A stretch of 64,000 bases of DNA from Antilocapra americana (lineage: Eukaryota > Chordata > Mammalia > Artiodactyla > Antilocapridae): positions 8,633,969 to 8,697,968 of the forward strand of contig ML660774.1 in assembly GCA_007570785.1 (NCBI GenBank), in the 5' to 3' direction. The notes under the pieces were generated by a model. It was not told where the DNA came from. It saw only the letters and a program-made list of their open reading frames with translations, and made no database searches. Shown one piece after another: positions 12,671 to 25,078 of this stretch. The translations under genes and the position numbers were made by a program. Every line of letters begins with the position of its first letter. Positions within the stretch are counted from its first letter, which is position 1.

Positions 12671-13687
12671 GACTGGATGGGGGAGTGAAATGTGTCTAGA
12701 GAAATAACAGAAAGGTAAGGTGGGTGGAAAGCAGTTTTCATCTTTATCACTTCCACTTTTACCCTGGTAGACTCTGGATTCCATATTTCAGTCCTCCTAG
12801 TAGTCACATCTAGCAAATTTGAGTGTCTGAGAAGTAGTCTATGTGTACAGGTAAGTTTTATCTTTCTCTTTGAAAGATATTCAACAGTGATCACTATGAC
12901 AAAGAGTCCCTATTGTATTTCCCATGTTATACGTTGAATATCATAGACCAGATTTCAAAGCAGCTTGACCGGGACAGAGGTTTTCCTTGTTTCCTCTTCT
13001 ATGCCAGGCACTAAGGCAATGAAAATGAAAACCCCAGGTTCTTTGCGTCTATTTGGGTAATTGCTTCAGTTCCTTTGAGTGATTCTCCAGTCTTCAGAGT
13101 GACTCATGGTGTTAGTATCAACCCTATTAAATGCCGATGTCAAAGAGTCTTTCCTCTTGGACTTCATTGCTAATAATACCTTCACAACATCTTCATGAGT
13201 GTGGGACTTACTGAGACACTTGTGTACAACCTTCAAAACCCAACTGCATGTGTGCTAGGAAAATTACAAGTCACTGACTGTGAGTGATTGATGCATATGT
13301 CTAAGACATGGCTTACAGCTCAGCTGATGCCCTACACTGGAAAGAACTGTGAATTTTGCCTGACTTCAGATCCATTTTGTGAATTTTTACCCAGAGATTT
13401 TCAGTCTCGAGTCCAGTCAGTGCCAGAGAGTAACTTGAAACACTGCACCCTCAGAGATCCACTGCCTAAGGGAAGTGACCGCAAGTCTAAGTTTCTCTCC
13501 TTGACCATTTTACCACCCTCATGCTTAGCTAAGTTGGTACAAGGATTTTTTTAAACTACAAGTCATAACCCATTAATTAGTCATGAAATGAATTAAAAAA
13601 TGAAATGAATAGAACATACCAGTATATTTTGCTTAGTAAGAGTAAATATTGTTCCATGAAACTTTTGTTTTCTTTATTAAATTTTAC

Positions 13688-13690
<3 letters not shown>
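12671..13690. other. Single-copy stretch, nothing assigned
   Basis: No repeat or exon recognised. The 88-codon open frame at 13288-13554 has no recognisable domain. Confidence 0.4.

Positions 13691-13728
<38 letters not shown>
13691..13728. repeat. (TG)n microsatellite
   Basis: About 19 uninterrupted TG units followed by a degenerate gagtggtgtgatgtgtgtg tail. Confidence 0.97.
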
Positions 13729-13729
<1 letters not shown>

Positions 13730-14047
13730 AGTGGTGTGATGTGTGTGTTGGGTCTTGATATAAAATTTATTTCTTAACTCTGGGTTGCAGTAAAAACAGT
13801 TTGAAGGCTGCTGTCTTAGAAGCTCTAAAGCAACCTGGGGTTTGGATGTTGATCAAGGAATCACAACCACCTTGTAACACCAAGCATCCAAACTGGACCA
13901 TTGCTTGGCACAAACTAATGTATGTCATGTGGCTTCTTACCAGCACCAGGTCTCAATTATTCATAGAAATGAAAGACAGGCTATCTTAGGTAATTTACCA
14001 ATTTTGGATTTCTTATGTCTCATTTTACTCATTTTCTCCCTTAATTT

Positions 14048-14165
14048 GAGAAACATCTATTGAGTACTATATGTCCAGAACTATTCTAGGTGCTGGGGGA
14101 CAACAATGTAAAAGTCATCCCTGACCTCACGGAACTTAGGATCTTGCCAAAGAAAATATATTATA
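14048..14165 (-). mobile_element. L2 LINE 3' end, degenerate
   Basis: In the reverse orientation typical of L2 3' ends, the plus strand reads acatctattgagtactat, then gttctaggtgctggggga, then ccctgacctcacggaactt. This is the familiar 'tattgagcac ... ctaggtgctgggg ... ccctgccctca.ggagctt' pattern of L2. Confidence 0.75.
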
Positions 14166-15380
14166 GTTCTGAGCTACAAAATTAATTGTTTTCTTCTTCT
14201 TTTGCCTTAGCTGTTGACTTTTTCTGGTGAAAAGGCTAATAAATAGGAACTGGTCAAATAGGTAAGCAGCCAAAATAAAAAATTAGGGAAAAATGAGCCT
14301 GAAAAACACATGATTAGCCCTCTTGGTACTCCGAGCAATGGGAGGAATAATGTCATACATGTTTGATGTCTATCATTGGCCAAGACCCAAAAATCTTTGG
14401 TTCTTCCTATGAGTCTTTTGTCCTTGTGGCCATAGTTATCGGACATCGTGGAAGGCCTGGGAAGGCCCCACCCTCTAATTCTGACCAGACTTTGAATTCT
14501 TCTCTGGGAGCAAAGCTAGGTAGCAAGTTATTTTTCCCTTGTTGTTTATGTTTCTCTGTTTCTAGTTGCTCCGTGCTGCCTTGTAACACTTAGAGATCAC
14601 TGAGTAAAATCCCTTCAGCGTAATCAGTCGTAAATAGTCCACGTTTCTTCAACCATTAAAGTAAGGAAAACAACATACTTGCCTTTTAAAGAGGAAAAAC
14701 AAAGGACGTGTACCATGGCCTCTAAAAGATTTTCCCGTATTTTGTTTACATGGAATTTCAAAAGCTGACAGTGTCTTTCCTTCCTTCCTGCCCATTGAAG
14801 TCATGAGAAGCTTCCCATGGAAGTTTGATCATTCTAGTTTAAAATATTTATACAGTCTCTCATGTACTCAAGTACTCGTCCACAGTAGAATTCTATAGCA
14901 TAAGGGCTTGATATCTTCTGAACTCCTATTTTGTTTTTTCCCTCAACAAACTTGTCTTTTAACTATCATATAATTTTACTTTATGATCCATTCCACATTC
15001 CTGCAGGAAGTCTTCTTTTAAACATGATTATATACTTCAAGAATGGAGCTGCTAATTTTTTACTGAGTTGCATTTTTTACGGTTGCGCTTCTACTTCCTG
15101 GAAGCATATTTTGGATGACACATCCATAGCAACGGTAGTTTTATTTATAAGTAAACTGAAGAAGAAACATGGACTTTGGCTTGTCTGGGTGTGCAAAGCA
15201 CATCCAAATTGCAATCGTAATTATGTCCACTGGTGGTGATATGGTTCGGGGTTTATCAAGATTTCCAAAGAAATCTGTTGTGTGGGAGGAAATCTACCAG
15301 CTATCACAACACAGACTGAGACAAACTGATGTGGGAATTTCTATTTTTTGTTGTTGTTGTTGAAACATATTTTAAATCTA
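14166..15380. other. Single-copy stretch, nothing assigned
   Basis: No repeat recognised. Two open frames of about 100 and 64 codons at 14931-15239 and 15169-15363 overlap each other and show no domain. Confidence 0.4.
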
Positions 15381-15383
15381 GTC

Positions 15384-15431
15384 TTTAAAAATGAGTGTAA
15401 ATGGTTGTTTAAAAATGAGTTCAAATGGTTG
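15384..15431. repeat. 24-bp tandem duplication
   Basis: Two adjacent 24-bp units, 15384-15407 and 15408-15431, each beginning tttaaaaatgagt and ending aaatggttg. They differ at two positions. Confidence 0.9.
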
Positions 15432-15450
15432 AACTAATGAACAATCTGAG

Positions 15451-15491
15451 TCTACTCACTAAGTAGTAGTGAGTATCTACTCACTAAGTAG
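15451..15491. repeat. Short direct and inverted repeat cluster
   Basis: tctactcactaagtag occurs at 15451-15466 and 15476-15491. Between them lies tagtgagta (15467-15475), the exact complement of tactcacta in both flanking copies (15453-15461 and 15478-15486). The middle segment could pair with either neighbour. Confidence 0.9.
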
Positions 15492-17060
15492 AAAAAACAT
15501 ATATCAAGTACTTATTATGTTAGGCATTGTGGGGACTGCAAAGAGAAATAGAATCTCATCTTCAGCTTGAGGAACTGATTCCTGTAGAGTGGATTATGCA
15601 TGGATAGCAAGATCTGGGGCAATGTGTCTTAAAGTCTGGAATAAGTTACATTAAGGTCAAATGAGCTCAAAGGAATGACAAGTGCCTATCTCTAGACTAG
15701 GGTATTGAGGTGTGTATGCAAGAGAGGATGAGCATTGAAGGAGAGGTAAGATTTAACCTAATCACTGGGCTATGGAGAAATGGAGAAAATTCCAGACTAG
15801 GTGAGCAGATGAGTAAATGTTGGTTTCCCATTTTGACTTGAGAAGGTAGGGAGTGGGCCAAAAAAAGGCAAGGTGGGGCTGGAATTTGCATGCTCTTGAA
15901 TGCTACGTGATAAGAGTTTATACTTTATGTTCTGTAGAAAAGAAAATTTCACGATGATTTTTAAACAAGATCATGATGCACTTTTGTTATTTTGATCTTA
16001 TTGTTGACTGCTATTTGTTTTGTTTTCTTTTTAAGAATTTTGTTGTCTTGTTTTTTTTTTTTTTTTGCTATTTTGATTTAATTTTTTGTTTGTGTGAGGA
16101 TAAGCTGTAAGTAGTAAGTTATTAGAAGGAAGAGAGGCTGGAGGGAGCGTGTCCAGTTTAGATGTGATCATAGTAGTCTCCAGGAAGGGAAACTCAATGC
16201 TATTGTAAGCAGGAAGGCAAAGCCAGAGCAGAAGGAGAGATGCTGGCAGTCGAATGGACCAGATGGGTAACTGACAGAGTAGTAGTGGAGGGCAGGTGAG
16301 GCAGAAGTACGCGATGAGGATGATGCCAAAGACTCTGGCTTTTGTCATACAGTAGATGGTAAAATCAGAATAGACTAATGGCTCACCAGAAAAAGAAGCG
16401 TGTTCTGCAGTACTTCTGGGGAAGAACACATGAAGTGATTGTTTTTGCTTTGGCCAAGGTAGATGAAAATACATATTTAGATCAGGGCTTCTCAGGTTTT
16501 CATGGACATACAGATGAAGGGGGTGCTTGTTAAAATGCAGTAGGTGAAGTCCAAATTTCCTATTTCCCCTGCCCCAGCTTCCAGAAAATGTCAGTTCTGA
16601 TGATGGGTTTCTGCAGCAAAACCCTAGAGGCTGGGAAAGAAGTTAGAGTGATTTAGAGGCCATTTTAATAGAGGTCTTAATTAAAGTCCTGAGACCAGAG
16701 GCACTGACATTACAGAGGACAGAATAAAAAGAGAAGTGGGAGGGGAATGGCAGATGTGCCTAAACAACAGTGTCAGGTGGGGAACACGAGCCAGCAAGAG
16801 GATTTGGAGGAATAGCCAGAGATGTCTTAAGAGAATGTGGGATACTTATAATCATGGAGGAGCTTGAAAAAATAAGGTAGTTCCTAGAGTCAAATGCAAA
16901 ATGATCCCGAAAGAATGAGGATCAAGATCAGGACTAAAAAATTTTAAGATTGTGCTTTCCATAAAAAGGTAAAAACACGGATAGTTTTCATCTGAGTGAT
17001 AGACTTGAATAGAAGGTAAAGAGGAAGCAAAACTAGGTGTACATTATAAATGTAATTTTT
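15492..17060 (-). mobile_element. Long degenerate L2-like LINE stretch (antisense)
   Basis: Successive blocks follow an ancient LINE, L2 to my recollection, in antisense. Examples are aagtacttattatgttaggca near 15509, a gtgggccaa...aggcaaggtggggctgga block near 15850, gtaagttattagaaggaag near 16116, gaggatgatgccaaagactctggc near 16315, and gaatgaggatcaagatcaggact near 16913. They appear in the order expected for one insertion. Divergence is too heavy for firm boundaries. The 147-codon minus-strand frame at 16031-16474 lies inside this element and is not LINE protein in frame. Confidence 0.5.
16492..16640 (+). mobile_element. Possible MER5A-like hAT relic
   Basis: Begins cagggcttctcaggttt, contains gggtgcttgttaaaatgcag and ends near a gggtttctgcag...accctagaggctggg segment. 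This resembles the MER5 pattern of a 'cttctca' terminus and 'gcttgttaaaatgcag' core. It lies inside the L2-like stretch. The assignment is tentative. Confidence 0.4.
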
Positions 17061-17274
17061 GATAATTAATTGTATGGGATCATACACATCGTTTCTTGAG
17101 GGTATTGCTGTTCAAAAAGGGGCTTTTATTGGGGGGGCGGGTGGTGAGACTGCAGAACATTATAAGCAAGTAAAGGAGCCAGTAGAGAAACATGGAGATG
17201 ACCACTAGGGAAGACAGAGAGCTCAACAGGGCAGAAGAAGCAAGGGTCAGTAAAGAAGAGAGACGTTTATATCT

Positions 17275-17660
17275 ATTTCGGTTATTCGTTGCTGTGTTCA
17301 TCAAACCACCTCCAAACTAAGTGACACAAAGCAACATCACTTTGTCGTTTCCCACCTGAGACGGTTCTCCTCTGCTCCGTGCCATCTTAGCTGGGCCCGC
17401 CGGAAGTCGCCATAGTTTGCACCAACGACCAACAGGTTGGGCTTGTTCATCTCACTCCTTAGCCTATTTGGCAGAAATGCTGAAGGCTCTCTTTTATCCT
17501 CCAGACCCTCTCTTTTATTTTGTCTCTCCAGTAGGGTAACCTGGAGTTTTTTTTTTGTTTGTTTGTTTTTTAATATGATGACTCAGGGGAGAGAAAACTG
17601 CAAGACCTCTAAGGCCTAGGCACTGACATCCACCCAGCATCGCTTCGGTCCTGTTCTTTA
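17275..17660. repeat. Ancient interspersed repeat, family not assigned
   Basis: The run gttgctgtgttcatcaaacc with cctccaaactaagtgacac, then the distal gcactgacatccacccagca and ttctttaggtcaaaggcaag, match a mammal-wide repeat that I recognise by pattern but cannot name with confidence. The GT-rich tract near 17548-17572 interrupts it. Confidence 0.4.
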
Positions 17661-17967
17661 GGTCAAAGGCAAGTGCTCTGTAGTCACAGAGCAACTGGGA
17701 GTCCAGGCGGGAGAGGATGGGACAAGGGCAAAAATACAGAGATGCATGATACCGGGGGGCCGATTATAGTAACTTAGCACACTGCTTCTAAGACAAAAGA
17801 AAAAGAGAGGTTTAGTCAAGATAAAGAACAGTCTGTAGTGAGGAGGGAATTTGAAGAAGTTCAGGTTGAATGATTTCACTCAACAGAGACTGAAACCAGC
17901 TCATCTCTTAAAGGAGAAGTAGTTGTGAAGGGGTTTCTGTGAGTCAGAGTGATTCCTTTTCTCTTTT

Positions 17968-18192
17968 AATATAGGCTTAAGTGAAGTTGCTCAGTCGTGT
18001 CCAACTCTTTGCGACCATGGGCTGCAGCATACCACGCTCCTCCATTCATGGGATTTTCATGGCAAGAGTAATGGAGTGGGGTGCCATTTCCTTCTCCAGA
18101 GGATGTTCCCAACCCAGGGGTCAAACCCAGGTCTCCTGCATTGTAGGCAGCTGCTTTACCATCTGAGCCACCAGGGGAATCCAATATAGGCT
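17968..18192 (-). mobile_element. Bov-tA SINE with target-site duplication
   Basis: A full-length reverse Bov-tA. The tail end is gctcagtcgtgtccaactct on the left and the head accatctgagccaccaggg on the right. A perfect 10-bp direct repeat, aatataggct, lies at 17968-17977 and 18183-18192. Confidence 0.96.
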
Positions 18193-20685
18193 AAACCACT
18201 CTGGAATTCTGAAATACAGCTGGTGTTAGGGGATGCAGCATGAGACAAACTTCATTCAAATAGAAATTTCCTTTTTTTTTTTAGTAAAGTATTTTTGAAG
18301 TGCATATATCGTTTGTGCCTTCATATATAATCTTTCATTATATGTGATTTTATTAAAAACAATATCAAAAACTGAAGGGTCTCAGGTTTACTGAGATTGC
18401 AAGCTAAAGAGTTAGCTTGTCACAGTTTCGTGGATGCTAATGGAAGTCAGGAGACTCCAGTGTCACAGATAAAGACCTTTCTTATCCAGAATACCTGCAT
18501 TCTCCTGGGCTGGTTACCTTGGCCCTCAGCTCCAGTGAGAAGAAGGCTATGTGATGTCTGAGCACATAGTGGGTTGTATTAGAGAAGTATGACCTTAGGG
18601 AACTTGACTCTTTTATAATGGGCAGTAGGCATGCTTCTTTTTAAGAGGGAAATATCATATTTACTATACAGTACAGTGATTTTCCCATGTCATGGGAGGA
18701 AATATCATCTGTATTTTCCAAGGCTGTAAGCAAGCCTATCCTTTGCTCCAGTGAAAGATGCTATTTCTATCTTCCAGTACCATTTCTTACACAAAGCATC
18801 TTTGAAAACATAGTCCATAGAAAAGACAGCCAGTGCCTCTGTTTACAGGATATGTAGAAATGTGGGAGTCCTGTGGGGAATTGTCTCCCAACTAATTTTG
18901 AAATATTAGTTCTTTGTGCAAGAAATGGTCAAAATAAAATCCAAATAAATTTTTACCACTAAAAAATATTTCATAGTAACCTTCAGCACACAGTTGTTTA
19001 AAAATATTTTTAAAATTTTAAATTTATAGTGTGTTTATTTATATATAAGATTTAATATCAACACATTTTTCATGTAGGCAATGTAAGTACATATAAGGCT
19101 CTCTTATTAGGATTCATACTGGAGCCTGGGTAATGTATTGGGATTTTTAAAATAAAAGTTTAAACTGCAGTTAGAGGTATATCAGTTATCACCATGGTAG
19201 GATTTTCATAGAATGCATTAGTAGAAAATATGGGATAATCGGTAAACACATTTGAAGATGTGCTGTATTGAAGAAGGAATAATAAATTCACTGTATACAG
19301 TTAAGCAGGTGATAAGTATGAGAGTGTTATAATAGAAGCTGTTATCTATTTAGAACCCTGATTTCAGTATTTAGCAGCTTGAGTCTCTGGGGAAATCACA
19401 GTCACCAGGGTATTGGTGGGCTTATCATGCAGTGACCACCAATGACCTCCCTAGAATGGCCCGCTGCAGGTGGCCCTGGCTTTATTCCCTGGACTCCAGC
19501 TCATCTTATCCCCAGTACTTCATATAGGGCAGCTGGAGTCAGGTAGGGACAGGGCTATCCAGGCTACAAATACTCCAAGGGATTTGTTCCAGCCCAGGGT
19601 ATGGGGAGGGCACATCAGGACTTGATGTGAATTTACCTTTTGAATAAAGCATGGTGTGATATGAGTCTGATGCAGTCCCAAGTGTAATGGAACCCGGGAA
19701 CCTTTTCAAAGCAAGAGAGGAAGTTTATCAGAGTGTCCATGGGATGCGTGCAATTGTTGGTGAAGTTTGAATACCATCCTTGTTAATCATTATGTAGGTT
19801 TTATATTTTTCTATCAATAATAACTTTAAAGACACCAAATATATTTTATCTATAAACACACATATATCCTACTGTATATTTAATTTAACTCAGTAGATCA
19901 TGATGGGGAACATTGTTAATTCTGAATCCCAGGTAAATAAGTGTATGAATGAAGATCAGACTCTTAGGAGTGAAGGCAGGACATGAAACAGAATTCAGAA
20001 TGTTCACTTTCTTACTTCAGGCTCAGAACATAAATATTCATTAAGTTTCTTGTTGTTTTCTCTTAGATTTATATTTGCATTTCTTTTCATTGATTTATTT
20101 TAGGTCAAAGTATACAATTTCATTTCAAGGAAGGGACACTAAATCAATTATTTATCTTCTTAATGTTCCAGTTGTGTCTGGTAACTTGATGAAACACACA
20201 AGTGGTTTGGAACATAGCGTTAGTCAATATAGCCAAAGAGAATAAGGAAAGAAATAAATGAGAAGAATATACATACCAATATCCACTTCTTTTCCAGCCT
20301 TCAATATGCTTTCTTGTTTCTCCTGTGATGTCTTAACTCCCTCCTAAATACTGGCTGTCTAGACATAGTACTATTTTCATGTCATTTTACTTTGTTAAAC
20401 ATTTACTTCCTTATTAGTGCATGTTCCTTATTAACATGCACATCCTCTGCTTTTCTATCTACTGTCTTCTTATTCTTTCTTTTTACCCCTTCATATATAT
20501 TTTTTGAATACCAATTTTTGGCCCTGGGCATTTAACCCTTTCCAGAGTCAGAGAATTGCTACTAGAATGACAAGGAAATGGCTTTAGAGGAATTAATACA
20601 ATGTTAACTCTGTGGAAAAACTCATACTTAATGTTAGAAGATTTTGCTTTCCAGGTGGAGATCTTTATCATCCTGACCACTCTTA
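18193..20685. other. Mostly single-copy AT-rich stretch
   Basis: About 2.5 kb with no repeat family that I can name and no open frame longer than about 65 codons. Around 19430-19600 the composition becomes GC-richer without other features. Confidence 0.4.
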
Positions 20686-20895
20686 GGCTTTCCCTGGTGG
20701 CTCAGATGGTAAAAGAATGTGCCTGCAATGCTGGAGACCCAGGTTTGATCCCTGGGACAGGAAGATCCCCTGGAGAAAGAAATGGAAACCCACTCCAGTA
20801 TTCTTGCCTGGAGAATTCAATGGACAGAGGAGCCTGGTGGGCTACAGTCCATGGGGTGGCAAAGAGTCGGACACGACTTAGCGACTAACACTTTC
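20686..20895 (+). mobile_element. Bov-tA SINE, full length
   Basis: A textbook plus-strand Bov-tA. The tRNA-like head ctttccctggtggctcagat is followed by a B-box-like gtttgatccctggg, the core gaagatcccctggagaa, and the BovB-derived tail gagtcggacacgacttagcg. It is one of the least diverged SINEs in the window. No clear target-site duplication was found. Confidence 0.97.
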
Positions 20896-21794
20896 ATGTA
20901 CTGTCCAGACCAACTCTATGGGGAGATCATCAAAAGGAGCGCTGGGACCCAGATGCAGATCCCAGATCTAGTACATGTATTCTCCCCACTCAGTTCTTTC
21001 CTTATTCTCTTAAGCTGTATTGACAATTGCTACATTCCAAACCACTGGAGTCTTTCATCAAGTTACCAGATACTATGAGAACATTAAGAAGATAAATAAT
21101 TGATTTAGAATCCCTTCCTGAAAATGAAATTGTATTTTGAACTAAACTAAATCAACAATCATGTTCTGAACCTGGAGTACTGGACACCCCCAAGCAAATG
21201 GCAACAGCAACATAGAAGTGAGCAATAAGACCCTCCTTAACAAAACTGAAGGTTACTTGAACAGTGTTTCTGATCTCTTTTAAAAGCATAGCAATTGCTT
21301 AGAAAAAGCACCTGGCATTCAGACATCCTGACAAATATCAGAAAAGCTTTCTGTTGGGCTGACTACGCCAGGGTAAGAACTGGGGTGTATCAGCAGAGGG
21401 AGCTGAAATAGTAGAATTATAAGCAGAGGAAGAGCTTTAGGAAAGAACAAACCTAATTCAAATGCCATCACAGTACAGTGAATTGCAGGGAAAGCAGTTA
21501 TTGTGAGAGACCCTCCTGGGAGTGCAAAAATCACACATGGCCTTTTGAACCAGGAGGACCCCTGCCTGCTGGTGTCACGCTGTATCTGTCTCAAGCAGTT
21601 GTCACTATGTTACCTTTTTCTTAGGTTGGAAGGACTTTGGGTCATGCAGTTATCTTTCCTTGAACACATGTGCCTGTTGGACATCTGGGTGGTGAAGAAA
21701 AGCTCTATTATGATAGGAAGCCATAGCTAGGAGAGCAGGACGAAGGCCCAGAACCTAAAGGTCTGGATACAATTGGGCAAGAAATAACAAAACC
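20896..21794. other. Single-copy stretch, nothing assigned
   Basis: No named repeat. Short open frames on both strands (75-98 codons) overlap each other and show no domain. Confidence 0.4.
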
Positions 21795-21900
21795 GATACC
21801 ATTTATTGATTGATTGCTACTGGCCCGGCTTAATGCCAGGATGTGGAGAATTTAGTCAAGGTGAGTTTAGTCTCTGTCCTCAAGCTTATAAAGTCTGATG
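21795..21900 (-). mobile_element. L2 LINE 3' end, degenerate
   Basis: Reads accatttattgattgattg, then ggcttaatgccaggatgtgg, then ctctgtcctcaagctta, the antisense L2 3'-end pattern. It may continue into the L2-like blocks further right. Confidence 0.55.
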
Positions 21901-22467
21901 AAAATTTGCCGGAAACCAGGGAATTCACAGGCACTGAAGGCAAACCTGGTGCTTCAAGATGCCAGACAAGATAGGACAAAATGCTGGGAAAGAAAGCAGC
22001 AGATGTTCTACTATAGAGATCTTGAGAGAAAGATGCAGACATCAATCATGTAACATATCAGGGTCTTGCATAAGGGAGCAAGGAGGACATAGAGGGACAA
22101 GGACAGTGGGCTGATCTGGCTAGAGTGAGAGGGTGGGACAAATAGCAAAGCAGGACCAGAAACACACGTCATCATTCACTCACTAGTTGGCTTCTGATAG
22201 ACATGGTCTCCTTCCAAAGAGGGCGCATTATACATGCAAACATGGTCAGGGCTTGCTCCTGGAAATAAGGGGGAGGAGTACAGCTTTACTACTCCTTCCC
22301 TTAAGTCTCTCCATTACTCTTCTCACCCCCTATTTCCCACTAAGGGTTGAGGCTCATCGTATTTCAGGAACATGCTTGCCACCAAAACAGTTACAAACTT
22401 GGACTTTACTGTTAAGAAGGTCATTCTCTGTTAAGAAGAGAGATAGGAACCAAAGAGGACAATTATT

Positions 22468-22713
22468 GTTGTTCATTCACTCATGTCTGTTTGCGACCCC
22501 ATGGACTATACCTCGCCAGGCTCCTCTGTCCCCCATTATCTCCCAGAGTTTGCTCAAATCCATGCCCCATTGAGTTGATGATGCCATCCAACCATCTCAT
22601 CTTCTGCCACCCCCTTCTCCTCCTGCCCTCAATCTTTGCCAGCATCAGGGTCTTTTTGATGAGTTGGCTCTTTGCATCATGTGGCCAAAGTATTGGAGCT
22701 TCAGTTGAAGATG
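22468..22713 (-). mobile_element. BovB LINE 3' fragment
   Basis: A reverse BovB tail and end of ORF. The left end gttcattcactcatgtctg is the 3' terminus, followed by ccatccaaccatctcatctt and agcatcagggtctttttgat. The right boundary falls at gtattggagcttcagttgaa. It is about 245 bp, severely 5'-truncated, with no clear duplication. Confidence 0.92.
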
Positions 22714-22719
22714 ACAGTA

Positions 22720-23060
22720 CAGTGCATTTTAGTGTTAATGGGAGGTATATTCAAGTTATGATGGGATCTGAAGATGAAATATCTAATTCCAAGGGAGAAA
22801 TTCTAGGGAACATTCAAAGAGGAGGTGGCACTTATGCAGGATTTTGAAGGACAATGAATAGTTTGCCAATTGCATAGTTCCAGGGGTTTGCAGGTCGGTT
22901 TGGAGAAGGGAAAGATATACCAGGCAGATACATAACACCAGGATGCAAAAAGGGGTGAAAATGTGTAAGAAATTCAGGATGTTACTGAACTGTTGTGTAG
23001 GAAAGAAGAGCTAGAGGTAGAAATGAGGCTTCATAGGCAGGCATGGGGCAGTAAGAAAAG
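22720..23060 (-). mobile_element. L2-like degenerate stretch (antisense)
   Basis: Contains ggcacttatgcaggattttgaaggacaatgaatag-like and ataccaggcagatac-like blocks that resemble the antisense L2 body. It lies between the L2 3' end near 21.8 kb and further L2-like sequence near 23.7 kb. Tentative. Confidence 0.4.
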
Positions 23061-23639
23061 GTTTTATCTGTTGAGTTTACTTACACTTGGGGAAACTTGT
23101 CCAGTTCATGCCTTTCTATGGGACCTGCTCATCATTCACGACCTTGCTGAAGGTGTGAATCAGGGTAACCTGCTTGTCTTTGGCTGTCAGTGGCCACAAC
23201 ACTTGAATAATAGGGGATTACATGACTCCAGAGGAGCTAAGCCATAGAAAAGGCTGAATCCATCAAATGAAAACTCTTCAACTAGGGGTCATATGGGTGT
23301 ATGGTGGCTACCTGAGCAGACATCACCAAAGGCTGGGCTCTGGCAGCCCTTCTCGACCACGTGCTTCCTGAAGTAGAGCTCACAAGTCTGCAGAGAGAAA
23401 CAAGATAATAGAACACGTGCTCAGAGAGAAGCAGAGACATGATAGCATGAGACATGTGAGCCAGGTTCTTGAGGTGTGCTTCCTGCCTCTGTGTGCCATG
23501 TGTTACCACTCTGTAACTTTTAATAAATACTCTTTCTTTTAGGGGGGGAGTCAACTTAGGTTCTTTGTAAACAAACAACAGTAAGACGCATGCCACTCTA
23601 AAGAGTGGACTTTTATCGTCAGTATGGAGAAAACATGTT

Positions 23640-23925
23640 AAGTTTTAGCAAGGGATAAGACCATTAGATTCATTCAATTTTTATAAAATAACTTGGCTGC
23701 AGTGTGGAGAATGGTTCAGAGAGGATCAGAAGGACAGAAGATATCAAAATGATGGGAAAAATGCTAGGGAGCCACGGGAATGATCTGGGTAGTATCTGAG
23801 GAATCCCTGAACTAAGGAGAGCACATAGGGAAGAGAATATTGAGCTGAGAGATATTTCGAAAGACTTGATAAAAGGACTCAGGGAATGACTCTTCTCAAG
23901 GATCAAGGATACAGGATGGGTGATG
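23640..23925 (-). mobile_element. L2-like degenerate stretch (antisense)
   Basis: The block ctgcagtgtggagaatggtt near 23697 is characteristic of the antisense L2 body. Its position fits continuation of the same old insertion, later split by BovB pieces. Confidence 0.4.
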
Positions 23926-23927
23926 AA

Positions 23928-24405
23928 TTCAGTTCAGTTTAATTCAGTTGCTCAGTTGCATCCGATTCTTTGTGACCCCATGGACTGCAGCATGTTAGGC
24001 TTCCCTGTCCTTCACCATCTCCTGGAGTCTGCTCAAACTCGTGTCGATTGAGTTGGTGATGCCATCTAACCATCTCATCTCTGTCATTCCCTTCTCCTCC
24101 TGCCTTCAATCTTTCCCAGCATCAGGGTCTTTTCAAATGAGTGAGTCTTTCACATTAGGTGGCCAAATTATTGGAGTTTCAGCTTCACCATCAGTCCTTC
24201 CAATGAATATTCAGGAATGACTTCCTTTAGGACTGACTGATTTGATCTCCTTGCAGTCCAAGGGACTCTCAAGAGTCTTCTCCAACACCACAGTTCAAAA
24301 GCATCCATTCTTCAGCGCTCAGTTTTCTTTATACTCCAACTCTCACATCCATACATGACCACTGGAAAAACCATAGCTTTGTCTATATAAACCTTTGTTA
24401 GTAAT
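23928..24405 (-). mobile_element. BovB LINE 3' fragment
   Basis: About 480 bp of reverse BovB. The repeated AATTCAGTT-type tail lies at 23928-23950, then ccatctaaccatctcatct, and the coding block whose minus-strand translation ends with VVMYGCESWSIKK. It is 5'-truncated and its right edge is near 24405. Confidence 0.94.
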
Positions 24406-24476
24406 GAGTTAGCCTGTGTGAATAGCAAATTTGTAGTCATGATAAGGACTCCGGGAACAGCTAGATTTGTAAGTGG

Positions 24477-24483
<7 letters not shown>

Positions 24484-24510
<27 letters not shown>
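24484..24510. repeat. (GA)n microsatellite
   Basis: About 13 GA units preceded by a run of A. This is a homopurine tract on the plus strand. Confidence 0.95.
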
Positions 24511-25078
24511 TTAGTTTCAGAGACATTGAGGAAAGTGTAAGACATTCCCATGAAATTGCAAGTTCCAAGGAACATTTCAGGCTTCCAGTTAAAGAAAGTA
24601 GTTGAAACAGTGGTAGTGAAAGTGATTGCCAATGTCGATAGAATAAGGAGTATAAGAAATCTAAAGCTGAACTAAGGAAAGCAGCAGTATTCAAGGGACA
24701 GACTGAGAAAAAGTCTGGGAATGAATGACTTTTCATTTATTTCATAATAAGGAAAAGCCAGGAGAGCAGTGGTAAGAGAAAAAAAATTTGTACAGTTAAA
24801 AAAAGAAAAGTGTCAGATGATGCAGTGAAGTCAGTGAACCTAAGACTTGAATGTAGACATGTCAAGGGCCGTGGTGGACTCCATCATAGAGCAAGCTGAA
24901 ATCCAAGGAACAGACTGATGGGCTGGCCGGTGACTGGTTTGGGGAGTCAGAGGGCAGATGGGTACCTGCAGGAATGAGCAGGTATCCACAGGGCCAGGTC
25001 AGAAGCAGACTTGCTGTCCATGAATGTCTGTTAAGGATCCATTGAATACTATACAACATTTCAGGTTGGGATTCTTTT
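24511..25078. other. Diverged sequence, possibly old LINE
   Basis: No named element with confidence. Scattered purine-rich blocks resemble the L2-like sequence nearby, but not enough to assign. Confidence 0.3.

Noticed and set aside
16031..16474. 147-codon minus-strand open frame
   Set aside because: Lies in degenerate L2-like sequence and begins or ends in low complexity (KKKKK from a T run). No recognised domain.
20686..20895. tRNA-like promoter sequence in Bov-tA heads that might suggest tRNA genes
   Set aside because: These are SINE heads derived from a tRNA. They lack a foldable full cloverleaf and are joined to BovB tails.
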